Positions 16,332 through 25,762 of a stretch of DNA of 64,000 bases are shown here, piece by piece. A model generated the notes under the pieces. That model saw only the letters and a program-made list of their open reading frames with translations. It had not been told where the DNA came from and did not search any database. Made by a program: the position numbers and the translations under genes. Position 1 is the first letter of the stretch; each line of letters begins with the position of its first letter. The stretch is from CAYRAV01 sp964422365 (GTDB taxonomy: Bacteria > Bacillota > Clostridia > Lachnospirales > Lachnospiraceae), in the NCBI GenBank assembly GCA_964422365.1, contig CAYRAV010000001.1:62001-126000 (forward strand), in the 5' to 3' direction.

Positions 16332-18305
16332 CTACATATGAAGCAACTCTTCCTCTGACAAAATAGGGATATTTAGTTCTCTTGCTTTTTTGTTTTTAGA
16401 AGATGTTGATTCTGTATCATTATTAATCAAATATGTTGTTTTTGAAGTAACACTTCCCGTCACTTTTCCGCCGCGTTCCTCAATCCATGCCTTCATCTCA
16501 TTTCGATTGGCAAACTGTTCTACAGAACCAGTAATCACAAACTGCATTCCCTCAAAAATCATACCACCCTCGACTTCCTTTTGAGAAGTATCAATGGTAA
16601 CTATAGATAATAAATCCTCCACCAAATCCATATTTTCTTTTTTCGTAAAATATTGTATAAATGTATCTGCTATTACCTCACCAATCCCATCAATAGCAAC
16701 TAAGTCTTCCTTTGCAGCATGACACATTTTATCAAAATCATCATGAAATTCTTTACAGATTAATTTCGCTGTGGAAAGTCCAATGTTTAATATTCCAAGA
16801 CTGTAGATAAACTTTGGAAGTGTTACATTTTTTGCCTTTTCTATGGAAATTCTCAGCTTTTCATAAGACCTCCGTCCCATGCCTTCCATTTCTATAATTT
16901 CATCTTTATAGCAATCTAATCTGAAAATATCTGCTAATGTATGGATAAATCCTCTGTCAACTAATTTTTCTAATGTTGCCTCTGAAATCCCCTCTATATT
17001 CATCGCATCCCTGCTTACAAAATGTGTCAAAGCTTTTGTTTTCTTTGCCAGACAGTTCTCATTCACACAATATAAGTATTTTACATCGTTTTCCTGTCTA
17101 ATTACGGTTTCCTTATGACACACTGGACATTGTTTTGGAATTTCCAGATTACTGCTTTTTGTTAAATTTTGTGCAATCTGTGGTATAATCATATTCGCCT
17201 TGTATATCTCAATTTTATCACCAATTCCTAATTGCAGGTTTTCCATAATGCTGATATTATGTACACTTGCACGACTCACTGTTGTTCCTTCTAATTCCAC
17301 TGGTTCAAAAATTGCAACTGGATTAATTAAACCAGTTCTTGAAGCACTCCACTCAATTTCTAGCAGTGTGCTTTCCTTCACTTCATCACGCCATTTAAAT
17401 GCAATAGAATCTCTTGGAAATTTTGAAGTTGTTCCCAATGATTTTCCATATTCAATATCATCATATACTAATACAAGCCCGTCAGAAGGGAAATCATTCT
17501 CTTCAATCTTATCGGAAAACCATTGAACGGTATCCTCAATATCCGCTGCTGTCACCATTTTTTGTTCTACTACATCAAATCCTAACTCTTCTAACCAGGA
17601 AAACTGTGCTTTCCTGCTATTTTCAAATGCCACCTCTGCTCCATTTTCATCAATACAGTTTACAAGAGAAAAAGCAAAGAAATTTACATTTCTCTCAGCT
17701 GTAATTTTATTGTTTAACTGTCTCACTGAACCACTACAGAGATTTCTAGGGTTTTTGTACCGTTCTGTTTCTACTCCTATGGCAGCATTTATTTTCTCAA
17801 AATCAGAATATTTTATCACTGCTTCTCCCCTTAATACTAATTCCCCTTTGAAATCTATCTTTAATGGCACATTCTGAAATACTTTTGCATTATTTGTAAT
17901 AACCTCTCCTGTAACACCATTTCCTCTGGTTACTGCTTTTTCTAATACACCATCCCTATAAGTTAATACAATTGTCAGTCCATCTAATTTCCATGAGAGA
18001 ATTCCCTCTTTGTCTTTTAACCAGCTTTTCAATTCTGACACATCTTTCGTTTTTCCCAGAGAAAGCATAGGTGAAGCATGATCCTCTTTGGGCAGCTGGC
18101 TTAATACTTCATATCCAACCTGAATTGTCGGACTGTTAGATAAAACAATGCCTGTTTTGTTTTCTAATTCCTCCAGTTCATCATATAATGCATCATATTC
18201 AAAATTACTCATAATCTCTCTTGCTTCTTGATAATAAGCCTTAGAAGCTTCCCTTAACTGTGTTACCAGCTCTTTCATTCTATTCATCTGTTCTGCTTTC
18301 TGCAT
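16332..18305 (-). CDS. ligA: NAD-dependent DNA ligase LigA
   Basis: The 657-residue ligase has the adenylation motif KLDG with nucleophile K106, TRGNGVTGE, FKWRDE, a four-cysteine zinc finger (CPVC...CVNENC), helix-hairpin-helix repeats and a C-terminal BRCT domain. It seals nicks using NAD. The N-terminal Ia domain is somewhat shorter than usual, and KLDGLTIVL differs from the common KVDGLAI, so it is a divergent LigA; a second ligase may exist elsewhere in the genome. The start at 18305 follows AGAGAGGAAAC. It is flanked by repeat elements on both sides. Confidence 0.93.
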   Translation of the reverse strand: MQKAEQMNRMKELVTQLREASKAYYQEAREIMSNFEYDALYDELEELENKTGIVLSNSPTIQVGYEVLSQLPKEDHASPMLSLGKTKDVSELKSWLKDKEGILSWKLDGLTIVLTYRDGVLEKAVTRGNGVTGEVITNNAKVFQNVPLKIDFKGELVLRGEAVIKYSDFEKINAAIGVETERYKNPRNLCSGSVRQLNNKITAERNVNFFAFSLVNCIDENGAEVAFENSRKAQFSWLEELGFDVVEQKMVTAADIEDTVQWFSDKIEENDFPSDGLVLVYDDIEYGKSLGTTSKFPRDSIAFKWRDEVKESTLLEIEWSASRTGLINPVAIFEPVELEGTTVSRASVHNISIMENLQLGIGDKIEIYKANMIIPQIAQNLTKSSNLEIPKQCPVCHKETVIRQENDVKYLYCVNENCLAKKTKALTHFVSRDAMNIEGISEATLEKLVDRGFIHTLADIFRLDCYKDEIIEMEGMGRRSYEKLRISIEKAKNVTLPKFIYSLGILNIGLSTAKLICKEFHDDFDKMCHAAKEDLVAIDGIGEVIADTFIQYFTKKENMDLVEDLLSIVTIDTSQKEVEGGMIFEGMQFVITGSVEQFANRNEMKAWIEERGGKVTGSVTSKTTYLINNDTESTSSKNKKARELNIPILSEEELLHM

Positions 18306-18355
18306 GATTGTTTCCTCTCTCTCTTTTAAACTGCCTTATTCCTGAGACATGTTCC

Positions 18356-18553
18356 AGAACATATTTGAGAATTCATTGCTACAATCTGTCCATCCCACTT
18401 TGCATACTTATCCAAACTGACATACTTATCCAATAAGATATAGATATTCGTCTCAAATCCATGCAATGTAGCCCGCTGCACCTCATGAATTGGATGAAAT
18501 CCTCCACAAATTGTAAGCACATCTTGTAACAAACAATTTTCAAACACGCTTTA
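18356..18553. repeat. Family A element overlapping the 3' end of rluF
   Basis: The right arm (18497-18553, ending CAATTTTCAAACACGCTTTA) and left arm (from AGAACATATTTGAGAATTC) match the other family A copies. The centre has the ATGTAGCCCGCTGCAC phrase also seen at 62430-62455. The last 14 bp of the element lie inside rluF. A 73-residue frame inside it is not a gene. Confidence 0.72.
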
Positions 18554-19259
18554 GCAATCTCATTAATTCATTATATTCTGCCTCTGTCACATTTCTGTAT
18601 GTTCCTGCTTTTAATCTGCCCAAACGAATATTCATGATGCGCACTCTTACCAGTTTCACTACTCTGTATTGAAAATATTCACACATCCTTCTAATCTGCC
18701 GGTTCAATCCTTGCGTTAAAATAATCCGAAATGTACGATCATCAATTTGCTCTATTGTACATGGTCTTGTGACTGTATCTAGTATAGGCACACCTTTGCT
18801 CATATTCACTAGAAACTCTGATGTGATTTTTTTATTAACTGTAACAATATACTCTTTTTCGTGATAATTACTGCCTCTTAAAATCTTATCAGACAATTCT
18901 CCCTGATTTGTTAATAAAATCAATCCTTCTGATGCCTTATCCAGTCTGCCTACAGGAAAAATTCTCTGTCTATAGTTAATGTAGTCTACAATATTATCTT
19001 TCTCTATTTTACTTGTTGTACAAACAATACCAGCAGGTTTATGAAATGCAATTAAAACTCTGTTCTCATGTTTTCTAATTGCTTTATTGTCTACCACTAT
19101 TTTCTCTCTGCCAGACACTTTCATTCCCATAACAGCAACCTTACCATCTACTAAAACACGCCCTGCTTCTATAAACGCATCTGCCTGACGTCTGGAACAG
19201 ATACCCTTCTCACTTAGATATTTATTTAATCTTATTGTCTCATTTTTTTGATTATTCAT
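18540..19259 (-). CDS. rluF: 23S rRNA pseudouridine synthase RluF-like
   Basis: The 239-residue enzyme has an N-terminal S4 domain (RLNKYLSEKGICSRRQAD) and a RsuA/RluB/E/F-type synthase domain with catalytic D107 in FPVGRLDKASEGL. Also present are GVPILDTVT and LTQGLNRQIRRMCEYF, the pattern of RluF, which modifies U2604 of 23S rRNA. Its start codon overlaps the stop of the upstream extracellular-protein gene (ATGAATAA). The last residues LLKRV and the stop are encoded by the end of a family A element, so the native C-terminus was probably replaced. Confidence 0.88.
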   Translation of the reverse strand: MNNQKNETIRLNKYLSEKGICSRRQADAFIEAGRVLVDGKVAVMGMKVSGREKIVVDNKAIRKHENRVLIAFHKPAGIVCTTSKIEKDNIVDYINYRQRIFPVGRLDKASEGLILLTNQGELSDKILRGSNYHEKEYIVTVNKKITSEFLVNMSKGVPILDTVTRPCTIEQIDDRTFRIILTQGLNRQIRRMCEYFQYRVVKLVRVRIMNIRLGRLKAGTYRNVTEAEYNELMRLLKRV

Positions 19260-20124
19260 ATGCAGCTTCCGTCTCCTCTGCCGGCAAATCTGTTGCCATT
19301 ACATCCACACCATCTGTTGCAGCTGGTGTTTCAGCAGCACTTCCATCTGGTGTTTCTGTGTTATCAGGTGTTCTTGTACTTCCAGGTGTTTCTGTATTAT
19401 CAGGTGCCGCTGTGCTGCCAGGTGCTTCTGTATTATCAGGTGCCGCTGTGCTATCAGGTGCTGTTGTATTTTCTTCAGCTTTAGAAGTATCCTCAATCTG
19501 CTGATAAAATGCTTTTAATTTTTCGTCACTATTGACTGCAGTTTCAAACATTCCATTTACCTTATCAATTAATGCCTGAACCTGCGGGCTGTTTCCGCTT
19601 TCTTCTATGAAACTCTGCACTTTTTCATCTATCTGATTTAGATAGATACGGTAACTGCCGTTCTCTGACATACAGATATACAATCTGGTCAAACCAGGTG
19701 CTGGTGTATCAATTCCAGCTAATTTCAATTCGCTGTAAACATATGTGATAAATGCATCCTGATCTGGCATTTTTACCGTATAACATTGTATATTCTGATG
19801 TGATTCTATAATTTGTGTTTTATTATTTACCATCTCTTCACTAACATGATTAATATCCGACACTGTATTTTCTAATACCTCCATATTACCAGTAATTGTT
19901 GCTGCAAGGTATTCTTCTACCAGTTCATTAATTTCTGGATAAGCATCACATTCCAAATTATAATTTTTATCTTCTGTATTTTTATCTGAATTCATTGTAC
20001 CTTGTGTTATAGACGAGTCCCCATCCTTATTTGTTTTAGGTGAAACTAATGAAATGGTAACAAACCCTATACACATGGTGCTCATTGTAACTGCCAGCAC
20101 TATTTTTTTATACTTTAACTTCAT
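19252..20124 (-). CDS. Membrane-anchored extracellular protein with Pro/Thr/Asp repeat tail
   Basis: The 290-residue protein has an N-terminal membrane/signal segment (about residues 8-28) and a folded region of about 160 residues with AFITYVYSELKLAG and PGLTRLYICMSENGSYRI. The C-terminal tail is low complexity, built from repeats of the type PDNTEAPGSTAAPDNTETPG (DNA 19330-19470). The folded part recalls an uncharacterised domain found before SH3 repeats in clostridial surface proteins; that is from memory and unverified. No lipobox or LPXTG motif is visible. It overlaps rluF by 8 bp. Function unknown. Confidence 0.7.
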   Translation of the reverse strand: MKLKYKKIVLAVTMSTMCIGFVTISLVSPKTNKDGDSSITQGTMNSDKNTEDKNYNLECDAYPEINELVEEYLAATITGNMEVLENTVSDINHVSEEMVNNKTQIIESHQNIQCYTVKMPDQDAFITYVYSELKLAGIDTPAPGLTRLYICMSENGSYRIYLNQIDEKVQSFIEESGNSPQVQALIDKVNGMFETAVNSDEKLKAFYQQIEDTSKAEENTTAPDSTAAPDNTEAPGSTAAPDNTETPGSTRTPDNTETPDGSAAETPAATDGVDVMATDLPAEETEAAYE

Positions 20125-20175
20125 GTATTTTCTCCTTGAGGTATTTTATTTCAAATTTCTATTCAACGCTGCAGC

Positions 20176-20214
20176 TAGAGCGTGTCTGATTAATCAAACT
20201 ACTTGCATGCTCTA
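20176..20214. repeat. Minimal family A element (39 bp)
   Basis: TAGAGCGTGTCTGATTA and TGCATGCTCTA form opposed family A ends with almost no interior. It is upstream of the extracellular-protein gene. The rest of the 20125-20386 gap shows no recognised feature. Confidence 0.55.
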
Positions 20215-20386
20215 AAGCATAACAAACAATAAATATTATGCTGCTGTATTATGTCCACAGTTTTGAATAGTTACATTTTATCAAAAAGAATATAGAAATG
20301 CAATTGATTTTATATCTTTCAATTTTTTCTTTACTTTCTTTCATTTATGTATTATAATTTCAGTGTTACAATTTTTTTGTATTGTT

Positions 20387-20458
20387 ACACCTGTAGCTCA
20401 GTGGATAGAGCAGTGGCCTCCGGAGCCACGTGCGAGGGTTCGATTCCCTTCAGGTGTA
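20387..20458 (+). tRNA. tRNA-Arg (anticodon CCG)
   Basis: A complete cloverleaf is visible. The acceptor stem ACACCTG pairs with CAGGTGT, the D arm contains GCTCAGTGGATAGAGC, and the anticodon stem GTGGC/GCCAC carries the loop CTCCGGA (anticodon CCG, reads CGG). The T arm is GAGGGTTCGATTCCCTT. The discriminator is A and CCA is not encoded. A T-rich tract follows directly. It is one of very few plus-strand genes in the window. Confidence 0.95.
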
Positions 20459-20492
20459 TTTTTTATTGGTTACATTTTTGCTATACAGAAAT

Positions 20493-20543
20493 AGTTGTAC
20501 AATCTACATATAGCTGTTTGCTCTAAGAACAGATTGTACAACT
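20493..20543. repeat. Perfect 13-bp inverted repeat (family B-like interior)
   Basis: AGTTGTACAATCT (20493-20505) and AGATTGTACAACT (20531-20543) are perfect complements. They lie between tRNA-Arg and the end of the convergent dehydrogenase gene. Flanking CAGAAAT and ATAGCGATG resemble family B interiors. It may act as a terminator. Confidence 0.55.
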
Positions 20544-20618
20544 GTTATAGCGATGCCGCCATATCTGCATTTTATCATGCACTCTCTAAAAATCCTTCAT
20601 TGCTATATTGTGTATGTC

Positions 20619-21659
20619 CTAAAAACATGGTTTGTTTTGCTTTTTATGACAGGACACCATATCTTTTGCACAATGATAACACACTTCATTTGTCAAAAGC
20701 TTTCCATTAAAATATTCTGATAAATTTTCTAATGTAGTTTCTGCAATGTTTTCTAATGCTTCATTCGTGAAAAAAGCCTGATGTGATGTGACAAATACAT
20801 TTGGCATGGAAATAAGTCCGGTCAACACAGAATCTTCTATAATCCGGTCAGAATGATCTTCATAGAAAAATTCAGTTTCTTCCTCATAAACATCTAAAGC
20901 AGCAGCACCTATTTTTCTTTGCTTGATTCCTTCAATCAAAGCTTCACTGTCTATCAGTGCACCACGGGAAGTATTTAGTAGAAATACGCCATCCTTCATC
21001 CTCCCTATAGTATCCCTGTTTACCATATGATAACTTTCTTTTGTTAGCGGACAATGAAGTGAAATGATATCTGATTCTTCACATAGTTTTTCAAATGTTA
21101 CATATTCAATATCAGAATCCGGAATTGGATATGGATCATATGCAAGTATTCTCATTTTAAATCCACTGCATACTTCCATAAAGGTACGCCCTATTTTTCC
21201 AGTTCCCACAACACCAATTGTTTTGCCACGCAAATCGAAACCATTTAGACCATTCAAACTAAAATTATGCTCTCTTGTTCTGTTATAAGCTCTGTGCAGT
21301 TTTCTGTTCAATGTTAACAGCATACCCATTGTAAATTCTGCTACTGCATAAGGGGAATATGCCGGCACACGCATAATATGAATTTTTTCATATGCATATT
21401 TCAAATCAATATTATTGTACCCTGCACACCTCATCGCAATCGCTTTGATTCCTAGTGAATACAATACCTCTAATGTTTTTGCATTTAAATCATCATTTAC
21501 AAATGCTACTACTGCATCACTGCCTTCTGACAATACGGCTGTTTTCTCATTTAATTTCGTTTCATGAAAATTGATTTCTATTCCATAAATGTCCTTCTTC
21601 TTTTCAAAGAAAGCCCTATCATAAGGTTTGGTATCATAAAAACTAACTATTTTTTTCAT
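20619..21659 (-). CDS. D-lactate dehydrogenase family 2-hydroxyacid dehydrogenase
   Basis: The roughly 346-residue enzyme starts MKKIVSFYDTKPYD. It has the NAD-binding GVVGTGKIGRTF, MRVPAYSPYAVAEFTMG and the fermentative D-LDH phrase LNRKLHRAYNRTREHNFSLNGL. The catalytic trio is Arg in NTSRGAL, Glu in DVYEEE and His in SHQAFFT. It probably interconverts pyruvate and D-lactate. The start at 21659 has AGGAGG 10 nt upstream. The C-terminus is Cys/Lys-rich (CYHCAKDMVSCHKKQNKPCF), an uncommon extension. It is monocistronic by layout. Confidence 0.85.
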   Translation of the reverse strand: MKKIVSFYDTKPYDRAFFEKKKDIYGIEINFHETKLNEKTAVLSEGSDAVVAFVNDDLNAKTLEVLYSLGIKAIAMRCAGYNNIDLKYAYEKIHIMRVPAYSPYAVAEFTMGMLLTLNRKLHRAYNRTREHNFSLNGLNGFDLRGKTIGVVGTGKIGRTFMEVCSGFKMRILAYDPYPIPDSDIEYVTFEKLCEESDIISLHCPLTKESYHMVNRDTIGRMKDGVFLLNTSRGALIDSEALIEGIKQRKIGAAALDVYEEETEFFYEDHSDRIIEDSVLTGLISMPNVFVTSHQAFFTNEALENIAETTLENLSEYFNGKLLTNEVCYHCAKDMVSCHKKQNKPCF

Positions 21660-21717
21660 TTTTTCATTACCTCCTAATATTACCATCCCAATTCAGGATA
21701 GGAAAATATTGTTTATT

Positions 21718-21843
21718 ATTCAACCATGCCATTCATGCTTTTTGGCACAAAACACATTCATTGTGGCATACCTCCAATGGACAGGACATTGCTTACTCAA
21801 AGATACATTTTGCCCAAAAAGGTTATGAATTAACTGTATTTTT
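21718..21843. repeat. Family B-like sequence; remainder of gap unassigned
   Basis: TTCAACCATGCCATTCATG starts a stretch whose GCACAAAACACATTCATTG is nearly repeated at 34845-34870 in another family B copy. The remaining 21844-22043 is very AT-rich, with several irregular TTTTTATTGA units. No gene was recognised in the 21660-22043 gap. Confidence 0.45.
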
Positions 21844-22043
21844 ATTAGGTTCTGCAATTAATGAAAAAATATACTGTGATTTCAAAATAACAATAGTTTT
21901 TATCATTCAAAGTAACTGTAATTTTTATTGATTGAACATTATTAACTTGAAAAGGATTTTTATTGTAAGAAATTAACTGATTTTTATTGATAGACATTTT
22001 TATAGATATTTTACATAGATATTTCATATAGAATATAATACTG

Positions 22044-23015
22044 TTAAAATATAATACTGTCCTGCTCTGTACAGTATTCATATACATGATCTGATAATAT
22101 TTCTTCTTCTGTTACCTGTGATATATTTACCTCTTGTACCATTTTGGTAAGCTCTTCTTTATGGATAAATTCATATTTAGGAACAATAATAAACTCATGT
22201 ATGCTTGATGGCAATAAATACAAATTGCTTCCACATAATTTTGAAAAATTTTTCAATACCTCAGGATATAAAATTGCACTGGCACCATTAATCCCCATAT
22301 GATTGGTCAATACAAACATTTCCACCATGCGCTTTTCTCTCATATTTGCTACTATTTGTTTTACCATCCTATCTGTATCTTCCTTTGTCTGTTCCATCTC
22401 TAATATATCTTCATAGTTTTCTAAAATCTGCTCCATATCTGCCTGAAACAATCCAGATAACAATTCTTCCATTGTTGTCAGTTTTGGTGGAAATAATTTT
22501 GGTGTATTCCTTTGTGCCAGTTTCATAAGCTGTTTTGGTGTTACATTCCATTTCTCTGCCATTTCATGGGTAATTCTAAAACTTTCAATGCCTTCCTGTT
22601 TCTTATTTACAAGACAATAAAAGATAATGGCAAAATCTACAAAATGAATATAAGGTATCTCCTCTAATAAACTTTCATTTTTCTTGTAATTTACCAACCG
22701 GTAAAAAATATTTGGCTGTACATGTTCAAATTCTTCTAATCGTTTTAAATCAATTTCAGGCTGTACCCCGCTGCCATAATAGAGTATTAATATTTCATTT
22801 AAAATATCTTTTATCTCTTTTCCATTTTGATATTGTTCATAATAAGTATTCAAATAAATATTTTTTGCTATATTTTGATTCTTTGGCATTATCACTACAG
22901 CATCAAACTTGATACCATTATTCTTCACTACATGTTGTATCTTTATCTCAACATTTTCCTCTATTCGAAATCTTAACTCATCTATAATGAAATCAACAAA
23001 TTGTTTATATTCCAT
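22044..23015 (-). CDS. DUF5688 family protein
   Basis: The 323-residue soluble protein begins MEYKQFVDFIIDELR and includes VVKNNGIKFDAVVIMP, a YYEQYQNG segment, FPPKLTTMEEL and GINGASAILYPEVL, the pattern of DUF5688. The family is abundant in Lachnospiraceae, often in several copies, and has no known function. No membrane or signal segment is visible. The start follows AAAGGAG. It stands alone, with a promoter and a perfect 14-bp inverted repeat in its leader. Confidence 0.78.
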   Translation of the reverse strand: MEYKQFVDFIIDELRFRIEENVEIKIQHVVKNNGIKFDAVVIMPKNQNIAKNIYLNTYYEQYQNGKEIKDILNEILILYYGSGVQPEIDLKRLEEFEHVQPNIFYRLVNYKKNESLLEEIPYIHFVDFAIIFYCLVNKKQEGIESFRITHEMAEKWNVTPKQLMKLAQRNTPKLFPPKLTTMEELLSGLFQADMEQILENYEDILEMEQTKEDTDRMVKQIVANMREKRMVEMFVLTNHMGINGASAILYPEVLKNFSKLCGSNLYLLPSSIHEFIIVPKYEFIHKEELTKMVQEVNISQVTEEEILSDHVYEYCTEQDSIIF

Positions 23016-23093
23016 GTCATTCTCCTTTACTTGTTTGTTTTATTCTGTATAAGTGCACTGTTACCATTCTATAGAAATAATTGTATATCAAAA

Positions 23094-23135
23094 ATACATA
23101 ATATCTATACTTTTAATTAATTAGATATTATGTAT
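23094..23135 (-). promoter_or_regulatory. Perfect inverted repeat at the predicted transcription start of the DUF5688 gene
   Basis: ATACATAATATCTA (23094-23107) and TAGATATTATGTAT (23122-23135) are exact complements, centred just downstream of a -10 box. It could be an operator or a 5' mRNA hairpin. Confidence 0.5.
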
Positions 23136-23137
23136 CC

Positions 23138-23165
23138 ATTATAATACAATTTCCCATAATTTCAA
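23138..23165 (-). promoter_or_regulatory. Predicted promoter of the DUF5688 gene
   Basis: TTGAAA (23160-23165, minus strand) and TATAAT (23138-23143) are separated by 16 bp. The inverted repeat begins 2 bp downstream of the -10 box. Confidence 0.6.
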
Positions 23166-23251
23166 CTGATTTTTTATAATGCTACATTTTATATCATTAT
23201 GCCTGAATCTTAATCAATTTCCGTTTTATGGAATCTGTTACATCCACTCTA

Positions 23252-23998
23252 TCATTTCTCTAATCGGCCACTTAGTGTAATCAAAACCTGCGAAGGAAGA
23301 TAGAACAGCCACATTGCTATTTCTGCAAATGCAGTAAGTTTTGAAATTATTGGAATTTCCTGCACACTAATCAACATATCTGCATTATAAACTGCCACTT
23401 GTACATCGCATAAAAACAACAGACACAATCCCGCAAAAAAACAGCCTGATTTTCTTTTGCTGCCCACATGATAGAAACAAATACTTGCAGACACTGCAAT
23501 ATTATCAACTAATGAGATTACATAGATGACAGCCACTATAAGTTCCGGCTGCCTGGCATCTTCAACCAGTATTGCAAATAAAAGGATCACAATGCTGCAT
23601 AAAAATCTTCCCACTATTCTTCTAGTAAATCGAATCTCGTCATTCCACATTGTCAAACGATAGAGATATATCGTCTGAATAATGATAAAACATAAAATTC
23701 CTATTATATTCCAATCTGTCAATAAGAGAAAAAAGTCTGCCATGACTGTAAAAAAAAGTGCCATGCTTACGACACTTTTTTCCTTTTTACGGTACTCTAC
23801 AGACTGGTGCAGGGTAACAAAAGAAAAACACACAATAATAGAAAGCCATTTTATCCACAAACTTACTTTAACCAATTCTTTTTGTTCTCCCTGAAAAATA
23901 TCAAGATATAAAAAGAAAACATAACAAAAACATTCCATCAAAAGAAAAGCATATACAATTTTATGATTTTTTGAAATTTTTGTGTTTTTTCCTTTCAT
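23252..23998 (-). CDS. Multi-pass membrane protein, possibly YhhN-like
   Basis: The 248-residue protein has about eight predicted hydrophobic helices, a basic N-terminus (MKGKNTKISKNHK) and no recognised catalytic motif. The helix pattern and phrases such as MADFFLLL and GILCFIIIQTIYLYRL recall YhhN/TMEM86 lysoplasmalogenases, but the key residues could not be verified, so this is tentative. The start follows AAAGGAG. It precedes a GGDEF-EAL gene by about 1.7 kb in the opposite sense of transcription order (the GGDEF-EAL gene is upstream) and may share its transcript. Confidence 0.5.
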   Translation of the reverse strand: MKGKNTKISKNHKIVYAFLLMECFCYVFFLYLDIFQGEQKELVKVSLWIKWLSIIVCFSFVTLHQSVEYRKKEKSVVSMALFFTVMADFFLLLTDWNIIGILCFIIIQTIYLYRLTMWNDEIRFTRRIVGRFLCSIVILLFAILVEDARQPELIVAVIYVISLVDNIAVSASICFYHVGSKRKSGCFFAGLCLLFLCDVQVAVYNADMLISVQEIPIISKLTAFAEIAMWLFYLPSQVLITLSGRLEK

Positions 23999-24106
23999 GT
24001 CTGTTCTCCTTTTCCGCTGCTATGCTACATCTAATACTATCCCAATTTTTTTATTCTTTATTCACTAATACAATATTTTTCAATTATCTTCACCTAATAA
24101 ATAGTA

Positions 24107-24126
24107 TTTTTTCAAACACGCTCTAG
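24107..24126. repeat. Solitary family A end
   Basis: TTTTTTCAAACACGCTCTA is a single family A terminus starting 4 bp after the stop of the GGDEF-EAL gene. A matching opposite end was not found within the gap. Confidence 0.5.
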
Positions 24127-24130
24127 TATA

Positions 24131-25711
24131 TCAATATAGATCATTCATATCCTGTTTCTGAGCGTTCTGCTTCTGTATACTGCGCAGCAAAATGGTCGCT
24201 TCTTCTTTTGTGACAGGCTTGCTATATAAAAATCCTTGTACTTTATCACAATTTACCTCTTTTAAGAACAAGACTTGTTCATCATTCTCCACGCCTTCTG
24301 CGATTACTTCTAAATCTAGTGTCTTCGCCAGTGTGATAATAGCTGATACAATTGCTTTATCATTGTTACTTCCCATAACAGTATCCATAAAACTTTTATC
24401 AATCTTTAAATTAGTAACTGGCAAATGCTTTAAATAATTCATAGAAGAATATCCTGTTCCAAAATCATCTAGTGAAATTTTAATGCCCATATCCTTTAGC
24501 TGCTGTATGATATCAATAGAATAAGTAATATCATCCAAAGCAACAGTTTCTGTAATCTCTAATTCCAGATTTCCTGCATTAATTCCTGTTTTGTTAATAA
24601 TGTCTTTTACTGTATTTACTAATGAAGCATCTTTAAACTGTCTTGCTGATAAATTCACTGCAATCGTAATGCCACTATAGCCTGCATCCTGCCATTTTTT
24701 CAGTTGATGACACGCTTCATACAGCACCCATTCTCCAATTGGAATAATTAAACCTGTTTCTTCTGCTAATGCAATAAACTCTTTTGGCTCCATTAATCCT
24801 TTTGTTGGATGTTTCCAACGAAGCAATGCTTCGAAACCTATCACCTTATCACTTTCTAAATCAATCTGTACTTGATATAAAACAATAAATTCCTTATTCT
24901 CAATTGCAGTATGTAACTGCGACTGGGTTTCTATTTTATTCAGCAATTTTTCCTTCATGGATTCATCATAAAAACAATAAATATTTTTTCCACTTTCCTT
25001 TGCTGCATATAAGGCTACGTCTACACTTCTTATCATATTTTGTGCTGTCTGTCCATCTTTTGGTGCTCTGGCAACCCCTATACTAATTGTCACAAAAAAT
25101 TCTTTCAATGCTAATACAAAAGGATAAGAAAATACCTTCTGTACTTTTTTAATCTTCTCCTCATACTCCCACATATTAATTACATTTTTAGTTAGAATAA
25201 TAAATTCATCTCCGCCAAATCTTGCAAGATAATCATTTTTATCCATAATCTGTTTTAAACGTTCTGCCACATCAATTAACAGCTCATCTCCATAGGAATG
25301 TCCAAGAGTATTATTTACCTCTTTAAAATTATCTAAATCAATATACATTACAGATGCAACATGACCACGTTTCAAATTACCTAAAGTATAATCCAGATAT
25401 TCAGAAAATGCAGTTCGATTGGGAAGTCCTGTTAAATAATCAATATATGCTAATTTCTTGTTCCTCTCTTCTTTTTCCCTTAAATTTTGATACATGAGAT
25501 CTAAATTTTCATTCTGCTGTTTCAAATCCTTATATTTCTCTTTTAATTGATTATAGTCTTCTTCCATTTTCCTTCTTTTCATTTTCTCTTCTTGCATCTG
25601 CTTCCTTTTTCTGTATAAAATCATAAAAAAACAGACTATTATCATTAAAAACACAATTCCTACTACAATAAGTTCCTGTTTATTTGAAACTGTTTCAAAA
25701 CTGATTGGCAT
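24131..25711 (-). CDS. Membrane-anchored GGDEF-EAL cyclic-di-GMP protein, likely phosphodiesterase
   Basis: The 526-residue protein has a membrane helix at about 12-33, a coiled coil at about 35-85, a GGDEF domain (motif GGDEF 166-170) and an EAL domain beginning EALLRW at 294. The EAL residues needed for catalysis are all present: E294, the Asn of NLSARQF, ELEITET, DDFGTGYSS, LKIDKSF and AEGVEN. This predicts active hydrolysis of cyclic di-GMP. The GGDEF motif is intact, but its inhibitory RxxD site is degenerate (DKND). The start follows AAAGGGG. It is bifunctional by sequence; net activity is unknown. Confidence 0.92.
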   Translation of the reverse strand: MPISFETVSNKQELIVVGIVFLMIIVCFFMILYRKRKQMQEEKMKRRKMEEDYNQLKEKYKDLKQQNENLDLMYQNLREKEERNKKLAYIDYLTGLPNRTAFSEYLDYTLGNLKRGHVASVMYIDLDNFKEVNNTLGHSYGDELLIDVAERLKQIMDKNDYLARFGGDEFIILTKNVINMWEYEEKIKKVQKVFSYPFVLALKEFFVTISIGVARAPKDGQTAQNMIRSVDVALYAAKESGKNIYCFYDESMKEKLLNKIETQSQLHTAIENKEFIVLYQVQIDLESDKVIGFEALLRWKHPTKGLMEPKEFIALAEETGLIIPIGEWVLYEACHQLKKWQDAGYSGITIAVNLSARQFKDASLVNTVKDIINKTGINAGNLELEITETVALDDITYSIDIIQQLKDMGIKISLDDFGTGYSSMNYLKHLPVTNLKIDKSFMDTVMGSNNDKAIVSAIITLAKTLDLEVIAEGVENDEQVLFLKEVNCDKVQGFLYSKPVTKEEATILLRSIQKQNAQKQDMNDLY

Positions 25712-25762
25712 CTAATCCCCCCCTTTGCATTTTCTTTTATCATGATACAAATATTTGGAACA

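Noticed and set aside
18326..18547. A 73-residue minus-strand open frame
   Set aside because: It lies inside a family A repeat element and has no ribosome-binding site or family resemblance.
21845..22087. An 80-residue frame overlapping the DUF5688 gene end
   Set aside because: It lies in very AT-rich DNA, overlaps a real gene end, and has no Shine-Dalgarno site.
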